Shown here: positions 37,452-46,960 of the stretch, piece by piece
How the letters are laid out: every line of letters begins with the position of its first letter
Position numbering within the stretch: the first letter of the stretch is position 1
Assembly (NCBI RefSeq): GCF_014529535.1
Contig: NW_023503409.1
Span: 5,084,390-5,148,389 of the forward strand
DNA length: 64,000 nt
Source of the DNA: Bradysia coprophila
Taxonomy: Eukaryota > Arthropoda > Insecta > Diptera > Sciaridae
Reading direction: 5' to 3'
Made by a program: the position numbers and the translations under genes
The notes under the pieces: model-generated
What the model was told of the DNA's origin: nothing
Databases searched by the model: none
The model's input: the letters and a program-made list of their open reading frames with translations, nothing else

Positions 37452-38017
37452 CAGAGTTGGATCGGTTATCCGAAAAACCGAAAATTTCGGTTCGGATTAA
37501 ACCGAACCGAGAACTTCGGTTCGGATTGAACCGAACCGAGAATTTCGGTTCGGATTGAACCGAACCGAGAATTTCGGTTCGGATTGAACCGAACCGAGAA
37601 TTTCGGTTCGGATTGAACCGAACCGAAAACTTTGGTTTTGTCGAAAAACAATATGAAATGAAGGCAGACTCGTCAAAATTGATTGATTTCATTATGAACT
37701 AACCAAAAAGAAGTAAATGGAGCAATTGCATGATACTTTTATTGAGAATTAAATCTCATAAGTTCTTGTCAAATTCGTTTTCTCACAAAAATCGCATGCA
37801 ATTGCTCCATTTACTTCTTTTTGTTTAGTTCATAATGAAATCAATCAATTTTGACAAGTCTGCCTTCATTTCATATTGTTTTACGACAAAACCAAAGTAT
37901 TCGGTTCGGTTCAAACCGAACCGAAAATTTCGGTTCGGTTCAATCCGAACCGAAATTCTCGGTTCGGTTCTATCCGAACCGAAATTTTCGGTTTTTCGGA
38001 TAACCGATCCAACTCTG
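37452..38017. mobile_element. hAT-type foldback element with iterated arms, 566 bp
   Basis: It starts CAGAGTTGGATCGGTTATCC and ends GGATAACCGATCCAACTCTG, flanked by a perfect 8-bp duplication AGTTGTCC (37444-37451 and 38018-38025). The CAGAG terminus and 8-bp duplication fit a non-autonomous hAT element. Each arm (about 280 bp) contains several copies of a ~29-33-bp unit built on TTCGGTTCGGATTGAACCG; the left arm holds about five, the right arm about three. The inner arms pair over TCATTATGAACTAA and the loop is only about 60 bp. Open frames through the arms are by-products of the repeats. Confidence 0.92.
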
Positions 38018-38261
38018 AGTTGTCCTAAGCTGGTTATAATAAGAATATTTGTTTTTAAACAGATTTCACTGAAAATCATCTGATTATGCGTTTTCCTACA
38101 ATAAGTATACACTTTGATGTAAAATGACAATAATACTCGTTTCATCTCATTTTTGTGCCTTTTTCTGTGGAATTATGGATTTATTGGAGAATACTTGCTT
38201 TTGTGCTTCATTTCTTTTACATTAGACGCAAATAACATTTAAAAAACATTCGACATTTACG

Positions 38262-38395
38262 CAGGCCCGGACTGGCCATACTGGAATTCGGGGGATTCCC
38301 GATGGGCCTTTTGTGTGAGAATTTTTAATTTGTGGGCCTTTTTAAATTGAGTTGCATGGAACCCCCAATGGGTTTTTCGAGCCAGTCCGGTACTG
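38262..38395. mobile_element. hAT-like MITE, 134 bp, 8-bp TSD
   Basis: The left end is CAGGCCCGGACTGGC, and the right end is GCCAGTCCGGTACTG. The flanking direct repeat CATTTACG is perfect at 38254-38261 and 38396-38403. A related right end occurs at 62030-62046 within a Trpm intron. Confidence 0.9.
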
Positions 38396-38479
38396 CATTT
38401 ACGTGGGTTTCAAAATACCACTCACGATTTTCAATAGGACAACTCTACGTATGCAATGTTTCCTTCACCACTTGATTAA

Positions 38480-38620
38480 AGGCCAACACACATTAGCATC
38501 TAGTGTCATCGGGAATAGGATATTTCTATTGTTTAAATCAGCTAAAATCAGTTAAAACCGGTTTTAACAATAGAAATATCATATTCCCAACTGACACTAG
38601 ATGCTAGTGTGTGTTGGCCT
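38480..38620. mobile_element. Palindromic TTAA-flanked MITE, 141 bp
   Basis: The arms are AGGCCAACACACATTAGCAT... and its inverse ending GTGTGTTGGCCT. TTAA flanks both sides (38476-38479 and 38621-38624), as for piggyBac-type insertion. Arms pair over roughly 60 bp with a short loop near 38548. Confidence 0.85.
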
Positions 38621-39371
38621 TTAAAAAAACGTTTTCTCAACTCAGTGACGAAATGTGAAACTTCTGTTGCTTTTCTTGAGAAAAACATTGAATGCAACTC
38701 GGTGATATATGCTTGTTTAGGCAACGATGTATATGTATACAACGATAAACCCGAGGATAAACCATTTGATAGTGTGAAACTTTCTAGTATTTCTAGTTTA
38801 TAGAATTCTCTTTGAATTAACAACGAAGGGAAGAATTAGTACTATGGACTCCTGGATAGTAGCAGGGCCAGCAGTCAGTACACAAACTTACATTATTACC
38901 TGTTAGTGATGTACACCTGGCAAAGTTATTTCGATAAAACATCAGTTGGTTGGAAAAAGGATTTGAGGAAAGTTTAGTAAGCATTCATTCCAAATCTACT
39001 GATCCTTTTGAAATGATCCTTTTAAGGTGAAGGAAAAGAGTCACTAAGTTTTTCGCATATTTAAATAAAGAAAAAGAACTCTGGTGACATTTCTAAGTTA
39101 ACGGTAACGCCCAAACTATTTTAATGATCCATTTATCGTAAAACATTTGTTATCGAATCTATTAAATCCACATCCTCTTCACTGCAATTTGCCAAAAGCC
39201 ACAACTCGTTACCATTTCATCAATTCCTATGTGTAGACGAAGTAGTAAATGTGTATCATTCAAAATTTATCAAGAGAAACAATAATTATACCACAGCAAA
39301 ACTGTGGTTTCTCTCGTTGCTAGGGTATTCTCTGTTTACGATCGAATTTACGAGAAAAATGAGTTCCATGT

Positions 39372-39379
39372 TATATATA
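39372..39379 (+). promoter_or_regulatory. Possible TATA box of FMN reductase gene
   Basis: TATATATA lies 353 bp upstream of the start codon. A 5' leader intron is plausible because the sequence just before the start codon ends in a pyrimidine-rich tract with CAG (about 39690-39701). Confidence 0.35.
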
Positions 39380-39731
39380 CTTGGAACATTCACAACATTC
39401 AATTAGTTAGCATTCAATTCGTTCAACGTAAACGGGTTACAGGTAATTATTGTCTGAATGTGAATTTTCTGTTTTTGTGATACATTCGGTTCTGCAAATC
39501 ATCGTGTGATAGCAGTTAAATTTGGTAGACATTTATCAGCTCGGTTATCGTGTCAGAGAAATGATATAATATGAGATAATAATTTGATGGTTTCGTCGAT
39601 TGAATTAGTGTAAAACTTAGTAAATTTTGTTTGCCATTCAGTTAATAAGTTGAATTTTAAGTTGGCAGTTGATCAAAATACATTTTTTTCGTTGTTTTCA
39701 GATTTTTCTAAAAATAATCACAATCAACAAA

Positions 39732-40434
39732 ATGACTTTAAAAATCGTGATATTCCTCGGGTCAACCAGAAATAATCGTATGGTTGACAGAGTTTGCGCT
39801 TATGTAAAGACGATAGTTGAAAGGAAGGGCATGTGTCCGATAATTATGGGTATGTTACCATTTCAGTCAAGTTGTACTCTTTTCATGAATGAAAATTGTC
39901 TCAGATCCAGCAAAAATGCCATTTGAAATTGTAAAAGCTCCTTTACATTTTTATCCGAATCCGGCTGATGCACCACAGTGGCTTCGTGACACTAATGATG
40001 CGATTAAGGAAGCCGATGGTTTTCTTATGCTTTCACCAGAGTACAACTATACTCTTTCTCCAGCTTTAACGAATATGATCGACCACTTTCCACCATCATC
40101 TTACCGACATAAGCCAGCCGCAGTCGTTACTTATTCCATGGGTAATTCATGAAGAAATTTGTCAGTAAAATCCTTAGAGACAACAATTGTACATATTACA
40201 GGTAATTTCGGAGGAATCGTTTCGTCTATAGCAATTTTGCCATTTATGGTAGCACTCGGCTTAGTACATATACCATCTGGAGTAACCATACCAACGGTTC
40301 AAAATAGTTTCAATGAGAATGGAGAAACTACTGACGAGGGGATAGTTCGCAGAGTAGACAAACTAGTCGACGAATTAAAATGGTATGCCGAGGCTTTAAA
40401 TGACAAACGAGCAGTGTGTGCACCACCGTCTTAA
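39732..40434 (+). CDS. NAD(P)H-dependent FMN reductase-like flavoprotein, 3 exons
   Basis: The exons are 39732-39849, 39905-40141 and 40202-40434 (195 residues, phases match). It belongs to the flavodoxin-like NADPH-dependent FMN/quinone reductase family. GSTRNNRMVDRV near residue 9 is the phosphate-binding loop for FMN. SPEYNYTLSPALTNMIDH is the typical flavin-binding segment, followed by KPAAVVTYSMGNFGG. The family reduces quinones, azo dyes or flavins in the cytosol. Length is normal for the family (about 180-200). It lies between the two integrin genes on the same strand with no obvious functional link. The start was chosen at MTLKIVIFLGSTR because this matches the family's N-terminus; an upstream in-frame ATG would add about 21 residues. 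Confidence 0.92.
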
Positions 40435-40459
40435 TTATGTATAATTGAAAAATGTTCAT

Positions 40460-40465
40460 AATAAA
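40460..40465 (+). terminator. Polyadenylation signal of FMN reductase gene
   Basis: AATAAA lies 25 bp after the stop codon. Confidence 0.55.
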
Positions 40466-41212
40466 ATTAAGACAAAAAATGTTGAATTTTTTGGACCAAT
40501 AAAATTTATCGTTTTACTACAGATTATAAAATGAACTGAATTTGTTTGCTTACATGGACCAGCTGGTCAAACAACTGACACAAAATAGTGAACGAAAGGT
40601 GATAAAAAGTTTGTCAAAAATCTAAGCTCATTTGTTATCTACAACGATGACGGAAATAAGTAAAGAGCTCATGCATAACTAATGCAATTTTATATAGAAA
40701 TGGCTATGGTAGAACAAATGAAGTAAAAGATTTTCAATTATAGGCAATACTTCAAACAAAAGATGTAATGAAGGACACGCTTTTTATTTGTCTGAATTTA
40801 AAGAAGGAACGAACACAATATTACAGTTTATTTTTAAGGCGATTCTTTAACGCAAGTTAAAGACCACAGAACAACGTATCATTAATCTTTCTGTCTTTCG
40901 CGAATTATGGAATGTGTATGTGAACGACTCAGCTGTAATCATAATCAATTCCCTGTACTACACACCATTCATAACATAAACTCTACGCAATTGTTGATAT
41001 CAGTTTATCAGTTGCATTTCGATAAGAGAAACGACGAACAACCTGCTATGTGTTGTCGGTGAATATATTTTTTTATCAAATCGTCAAGGTGTGTCAAAGC
41101 TGTGGTTGAGTAATTTGTGAAAATCGAAATTAGTCACTTTCTTGCATTTGTTAGGACTGAGACTAAACTCCGAACGTTCTGAAAGTGCTAGTTTCGGAAG
41201 CAATAGTATAAG
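40466..41212. other. Intergenic before integrin gene 2
   Basis: About 750 bp without recognisable exons; it should contain the promoter and leader of integrin gene 2. A stretch near 40718 (GAACAAATGAAGTAAAAGAT) recalls the internal part of MITE family C. Confidence 0.5.
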
Positions 41213-44200
41213 ATGGCTTTCAATACAATATTGTTAGCTGCAGTTCTATCGGCGGTTATTTTTTGTGTAACAGCGTTTAACTTATCGCCCAAACCTAATT
41301 ACGTGTTTCGCGAACCGAGTCTCTATACGTTTAAGGAAAAATCGCGCAGCTCATATTTTGGATATTCAATAAACTTAAGGCTAAGCAGGTAAGTCATGGG
41401 AATAGTGTAATAGTCGTTTGTGACATCGAGTTCAAAGTGCTCCTTAGGGGCATCTGAAGGCTTCTGAAGTGTCGATTTTTCATAGATGGTCTACGCTTTT
41501 GATCCCATTACCCAGGTTATTAAAACATAAAAAAACGTAACAGCATTAGAGAAATAGACGACACTGTTGTTTGTACGATGCGATCTCGGCGTTGTCGTAA
41601 AAACTACCTAAAGATTCATTATCTTTGAAGTGTTTTAGTTGGAGCTCCTCGTGCACAGTCAACGCTCGAAACGCAACAAAATATCAATGAAACAGGAGCT
41701 ATTTATCGTTGTACTTTCGAACCATCTGCTTGTTCGCCGTATCATTACGATGAACTTGGAAATATTGAAGCACAGGACACTGGTGATCAATTCACCCGTG
41801 AACGAAAAGACCATCAGTGGCTAGGAGCGGTTATGGATGGTAGTTCTTCGGACGATGATCGATTCATTGTGAGTCCCAAAGTTTATAGCTCCTAGCTCGT
41901 AGAACTAAATTTTGTTTATTCCCTAAGGTCTGTGCACCAAGGCTTATTAGAGATTTATCGAACGACAATTTGTTGCATGGTTTGTGCTATTGGTCGCCTA
42001 ACACAACTGATGTCAGCCCTCTCGATGTTAGAAAAATCGCACCATTTAAGGAAAAAGGTACCGGAATATTCTACCTGAATATTGAGATTACTAACACTAC
42101 AACAATGTAACCTCCTGTAGGCAAACAAACATTTGCTGGTGATTTGTTTTATTATACGTTTGGCGAACTGGGATTGAGTGTACATGTTACGGAAGATAAT
42201 ACAATTTTGATAGGAGCACCAGGTGTTTTTAATTGGAAAGGTACCGTAGTTCGTTTCTCATCAAAGTCACAGGATGGTAGTGGGGGCTTAAGCCGTAGAG
42301 ATGTTTCTGGGAAGTCAACGATCCACAAAAGGGATGCCATGTATTATGATACTGATGTTCCCAATCCAGGTTATTATTTGGGCTACACTTTGACGATTTT
42401 TGTTTGCTAACATTTCGCAATCAATTCAGGTCTGTGGTCTCAAAGCAATGACTCCTATTTCGGTTATGCCGTGTCGTCTGGATATTTTGAGGGAGTTGAT
42501 TCAAAGAATATTTTATACGTTGGAAGTGCTCCACAGGCGAATGGTCAAAGAGGAGAAGTGTACATTTTTGACATTGTTCCAGTGGGAACACCGGTCTTTT
42601 CCACCGAAAAAACGATTAAAGTCTATCACACATTCTCATCGGAACAAATGGGAGAGTATTTTGGTTATGCCTTAGTGTCGGAAGACTTTAACGGCGATAA
42701 ATTTTGCGATATCGCCATAGCTGCACCATTTAATGCAAAAAAAGATAGTTATGAGAATGGTGCAGTGTACATCTATGAAAATCTAGGTGAAACAGCATCT
42801 GGAAAGTGGAGCGCTGGTTTTTCTCTTAAATCAATTTTAAGATCTGATATTGAAAGTGCTGGCGGAAGGTTTGGTATGGCCATTTCAAAAATAGGAGACA
42901 TTAATCAGGATGGTTTCAATGGTAAAACTATTGCAGATAGTCGAGTTGAATAAACTGATCAATTCTTTTACATCAATTACTCTAAGACCTGGCTGTAGGC
43001 GCTCCGTACGAAAATGAAGGGGCTGTCTATATCTACATAGGCGGACCAGATGGACTTGCCAATAAACCAAGTCAAATAATTTACGCGCCACCATCACCTG
43101 AAAGTGTACCAATTCCACAAACGTTTGGCCAATCTCTATCAAAAGGTGCCGATATTGATGGAAACTTGTACTTAGGTGAGGATGCAGGAAAGTATGTTAA
43201 AGTTGAAAGATTTAAAGATTTCAATCTTAGATCTTGCCGTTGGATCACCAAACGCTGAAATGGTCTATGTGTTCAGAGCGTATCCTGTTGTTAAAATTGT
43301 TGCAAACGTTATTCCTCTCACTAAAGAACTTCAAGTGACCGACACTTCTTTTAAATTTAAAGTGTGCTGGTCATTAGAATCTAAATTTGAGTTGCAAAAT
43401 GATACAGGTAGATCTAGCACTCTTCTCGTTGCCCTGGACCATAAAACTACAGAATCAAATTTCAGGCATAATGTTACAACTGAAATTGGATCCAGATTCT
43501 CGTCGTGTAAACTTTGCAGAAAGTGGCATCAACGTTTTAGAAGTAAACACAACGGCCAATACGATCGAATCTTGTTTAGAGTATGATGCATCTGTGAAAG
43601 TCATATTGGAGAATGTGTATGAGCCAATCGACATTGAGATGCACTATCAACTTCTGAATCCAGTTCCTCACTCAGACGGCGGTACTGAACCAATTCGAAA
43701 AAAATGAATGAGAAAACTAACCGAAATCATATTTCAGCATTTTGCGATTACTGCTTGGCTGTTAATCCAGACGACCATAAATTGGCGTCGAACAAAATAG
43801 TGTTTAATGTAGGATGTGCAAGTGAACGATGCGTGGCTGATTTAAAGCTAACGAGTTCGGTTATTGAAAGGTTTTAATTTTCAATTTTATTTCGTCCGAT
43901 TATCTCTAAAATATTTTCTAAAAATTGTCCAGCCTACCCTACATTATTGGTAGTTCGAACTCCTTATCGATCGAATACTTAGTCCAGAATTTCGGTGAAA
44001 CTGCCTATTTGGCACAAATTCGAATAACAATATTCGATGGTATTACGTTCAAAAAAACTCCAGCAAGTTGCACAAACCTACTAAATACCAAGGAATTATT
44101 GTGCAACGTCAACAATGGTAGTCCACTATTCAAAGGCGATGAAGGAAAATTGAGAATAGATCTGGACACAACCAAGCTGGAATTAGTAGATTTCATTGTT

Positions 44201-45845
44201 AGGGCGTACGTCTTCAGTACCGGAGACGAACTGAATGAAACCGACAATTATGTGGAAAATGTCATTCCCTTAACTGAATTTAGCGAAATAGAAGGATTAG
44301 GGTAACAGATTTGATTGAGTGCGATTGAAATTCTAAATTAAAAAATCTTTCGTTTAGTCAATCATCACTGCCAATCATTGTTCTAGAGGATGGCATTCGA
44401 AATGAATCAATCACCCACATATTTGAGGTAGGTTAATAAGATACCCTTGAAGCAACTGCAATTAGAATTTCATTTATCGACTCTCAGATTAGGAACAATG
44501 GTCCGAGTAATTTGCAACAAATTGAACTAACTTTATCGATTCCTGTTGCATTGATTGACAAATGGACTCTCGAACCGGTTTACATCATTGGAGTAAAAAA
44601 TATAACCGTGAAGGTAAGGCCACTTGGGCTTTGACTGTTCTTCACTCTAATGCAAAACATTTTCTGATCAGTCAACATACAACAACCAAAAAGTGGATGT
44701 AGAATGGCTTGAACATAATCTGCACTCGCAAAATCTGGTTGATGACAACCCTTTACCGAAAACTTTCTTCTCACCCGTAGCAGTTCCATCCGACAACATG
44801 AATGGGAACAATTATGATACATCAAAGGTTGGAATGGAATATGATCTAAGTGGTGGAATGTCGAGTTCAGGTACTTTGTTATCAATAATTGAACATTCCA
44901 ACTGCTGTTCCAGTTGGGCGGTTGGGGGTTTCAAACACTCTTTATGAATATTATGTCAACATCACTGTCCCTCTAATGTAAATTCGAATTTTCAGATCAA
45001 CTTTTGCAAGAGGAATATCGTCGACGTCGTCGACGAAGTGCGAACTTTAAGCCAAATCGTTTTTACAATCGGTACACTCAGTCAGTGATGGAAGAGTACC
45101 AATACGACGCAAAAAGTAGATCGCGCAGAAGTATGTCATTTAAGGACGACAACATGTTAACCGGTATTTCGTTGAATCGAGCCACCATATTTGACTGTTA
45201 CGATGACTCCGAAGCAATTTGTGTGGATGCAAAACTTGTGGTTAGCAATTTCGTCAGCAGTAACAAACCAGTTCAGTTGAACATTAAATTTGATCTGGAT
45301 CTGAGCGTTATTCGTGAGTGGTTCATCAAATTAATCACATCGAATAGGATTTACCCTTTTATTTATCCGCAGAAAACATTGTTACCGACAGCAAAGACAT
45401 TTTTGTTATAAAACCTTCGATTGAGATAAGTAAAACGGGCGATGAGGATGGGTATGTTTCTAAAGATCGCATTTACGATTTAAAACGAAAACATTCGACG
45501 AAATTGCATTATTTCCAGCAACGACATCAATGTTATTCAAACACATCCTTATACCATAATTTACAAAAATCGAATTTACTCGACACCGTACTGGGTTTAC
45601 ATTGTGTCGGTTCTTGGTGGACTACTAGCATTAACGCTGATTACGTATGCGATGTATCGGGTACGAGAGGGAAACAATAGATTACGAGAAAATCGTCTCA
45701 CACTTTTCGTCTTCCATATATGTTTCAGTTCGGATTCTTCAAAAGAACCAAAAAGGAGGAATTGGAGCAAGCTGTTCGACGTAGTCAGAGAGTGCCTATG
45801 GCAGAACAAACAGGTGATAATGCGGAAAACCAAGCGGAGCAGTAA
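41213..45845 (+). CDS. scb-like: Integrin alpha subunit (alphaPS3/scab type), gene 2, 17 exons
   Basis: The exons are 41213-41388, 41631-41868, 41928-42057, 42121-42369, 42430-42921, 42987-43175, 43231-43407, 43466-43681, 43738-43870, 43933-44301, 44358-44427, 44488-44613, 44672-44870, 44996-45313, 45373-45451, 45519-45660 and 45729-45845 (1139 residues). The signal peptide is followed by [14 protein letters not shown]. Propeller loops ([21 protein letters not shown]), a furin-type RRRRRR run in exon 14, a transmembrane helix and GFFKR are all present. Relative to gene 1 it has two additional introns (42370-42429 and 45314-45372). Exon 2 must use a plain AAG acceptor at 41628-41630; the TTTTAG eight bases downstream would break the frame. 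The copies are clearly diverged, so this is an older duplication than the maltase one. Confidence 0.95.
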
Positions 45846-45990
45846 GAGCAAGAAAGACCGACATTTATCGCATCTAAGTTCTTAAGTGCGTTTTGTTGTA
45901 AGATATTTTGTAGGTGCAGACCTAGTGAACTGATTATTATCGTTAATTTGTTGAATTAGATGAAGACATTTTCTTAAAATTTTCTTGTTG

Positions 45991-45996
45991 TTTATT
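45991..45996 (-). terminator. Polyadenylation signal of dapF-like gene
   Basis: On the minus strand AATAAA lies 140 bp after the dapF stop codon. On the plus strand a hexamer for integrin gene 2 lies at 46045-46050, so the two convergent transcripts would overlap at their 3' ends. Confidence 0.45.
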
Positions 45997-46044
45997 ATGT
46001 TTATGCCCGATGGTTCGCGGATCTCAGAACGAAAGGGGGTACAC

Positions 46045-46050
46045 AATAAA
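46045..46050 (+). terminator. Polyadenylation signal of integrin gene 2
   Basis: AATAAA lies 200 bp after the integrin gene 2 stop codon, in a short convergent intergenic region. Confidence 0.5.
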
Positions 46051-46135
46051 TTCTTGCCTTCCCCAGATGTTAAAATTCGGCTTCAAAATTTCTATTAATT
46101 TGAAGGATCCTATTTGCTACTTACTTCAAATCGCC

Positions 46136-46960
46136 TCAATTAAACTGCTGAATATATTTCCCTTCGAACACTAACACAGCATCACCGGTCTTATAAACGC
46201 AATCGCCATCAAATTCAACCATGAGATCTCCTCCCGGCAATCTAATTTTCGCCTTATTGTTTTGCACTAATCCCCTCCGAATTGCCGCAATTAGTGTTGC
46301 ACAAGCTGCACTACCACATGATTCCGTAATACCTGTCCCACGTTCCCAAATGCGTACCCGTATTTCATTGCCGTTCAGAACTTGTGCGATGCTAACATTG
46401 ATTCGGTTCGGGAAGAGTGAATGATTTTCGATTAACGGTGCCACCTTCTCAAACGGTACGCTGTTGACATCGTCGACAAAGTATGTTAAATGTGGATTGC
46501 CGATATTGGTGGCTGTTGGTGATTTCAGATCGCCGATATCGAGATTGATGGTGAGTGTATTTTGTGGTTCCAATAAAGGAATATCTTGCCAGTGGGTCAG
46601 CGGTTTTCCCATATTGACTTTAATTTGACCATCACATAAACGCTCACCATATACGACTCTATTGGACAACTGTATTGATGCATGAGGTGACTTGTCTGAT
46701 GTTATTAGCCAGAAAATACAGCGCACTGCATTTCCACACATTTCAGCCATGCTTCCATCCGGATTGAAAATTTCTATTTTACACGTTTGTGTGCCAGATG
46801 AATAAATAAAAATGGTCTGGTCACAGCCAATTCCACGCTTTCGATCAGCAATACGAATAACGTCGTTGTTAGGATAGATATGCTCGCGACAGTCGATGAT
46901 TACGAAATCGTTGCCGGTACCATGCATTTTTATGAATGGAATCTTAATGGAATTGTTCAT
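46136..46960 (-). CDS. dapF: Diaminopimelate epimerase, bacterial type, intronless (probable HGT)
   Basis: A single open frame encodes 274 residues from the ATG at 46960, the usual length for DapF; the frame continues 33 codons upstream to an ATG at 47059, giving a basic N-terminal extension that could be a leader. The enzyme interconverts LL- and meso-diaminopimelate, a step in bacterial lysine and peptidoglycan synthesis that animals lack. The N-terminal signature MHGTGNDFVIID is present, as is GIGCDQ. The first catalytic cysteine is in AEMCGNAVRC and the second in GITESCGSAACAT; NIGNPHL also matches. The gene is complete with no stop. It has no introns, while every confirmed neighbour does. 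It lies 291 bp from integrin gene 2, tail to tail. The sequence style (IFNPDGSMAEMCGNAVRC) recalls alphaproteobacteria such as Rickettsiales; donor not proven. Confidence 0.95.
   Translation of the reverse strand: MNNSIKIPFIKMHGTGNDFVIIDCREHIYPNNDVIRIADRKRGIGCDQTIFIYSSGTQTCKIEIFNPDGSMAEMCGNAVRCIFWLITSDKSPHASIQLSNRVVYGERLCDGQIKVNMGKPLTHWQDIPLLEPQNTLTINLDIGDLKSPTATNIGNPHLTYFVDDVNSVPFEKVAPLIENHSLFPNRINVSIAQVLNGNEIRVRIWERGTGITESCGSAACATLIAAIRRGLVQNNKAKIRLPGGDLMVEFDGDCVYKTGDAVLVFEGKYIQQFN

Larger units (their letters stand above)
37176..39731. other. Transposon cluster and promoter region before FMN reductase
   Basis: No host exon was found. Three short inverted-repeat elements sit within 1.2 kb (listed separately). 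From 38640 to 39731 there is ordinary AT-rich sequence. A TATATATA at 39372-39379 may serve the next gene. Confidence 0.6.

Noticed and set aside
37480-37630. Regularly spaced ~30-bp repeats resembling a CRISPR array
   Set aside because: The units are contiguous without unique spacers, lie in a transposon arm, and the genome is eukaryotic.
38548-38823. 91-codon minus-strand frame after the TTAA palindrome
   Set aside because: Part of it is the MITE arm itself; nothing recognisable remains outside it.
46136-46960. dapF as simple bacterial contamination
   Set aside because: It is continuous with an insect integrin gene on one side and the Trpm locus on the other, and no other bacterial gene is adjacent; an assembly chimera still cannot be excluded from sequence alone.
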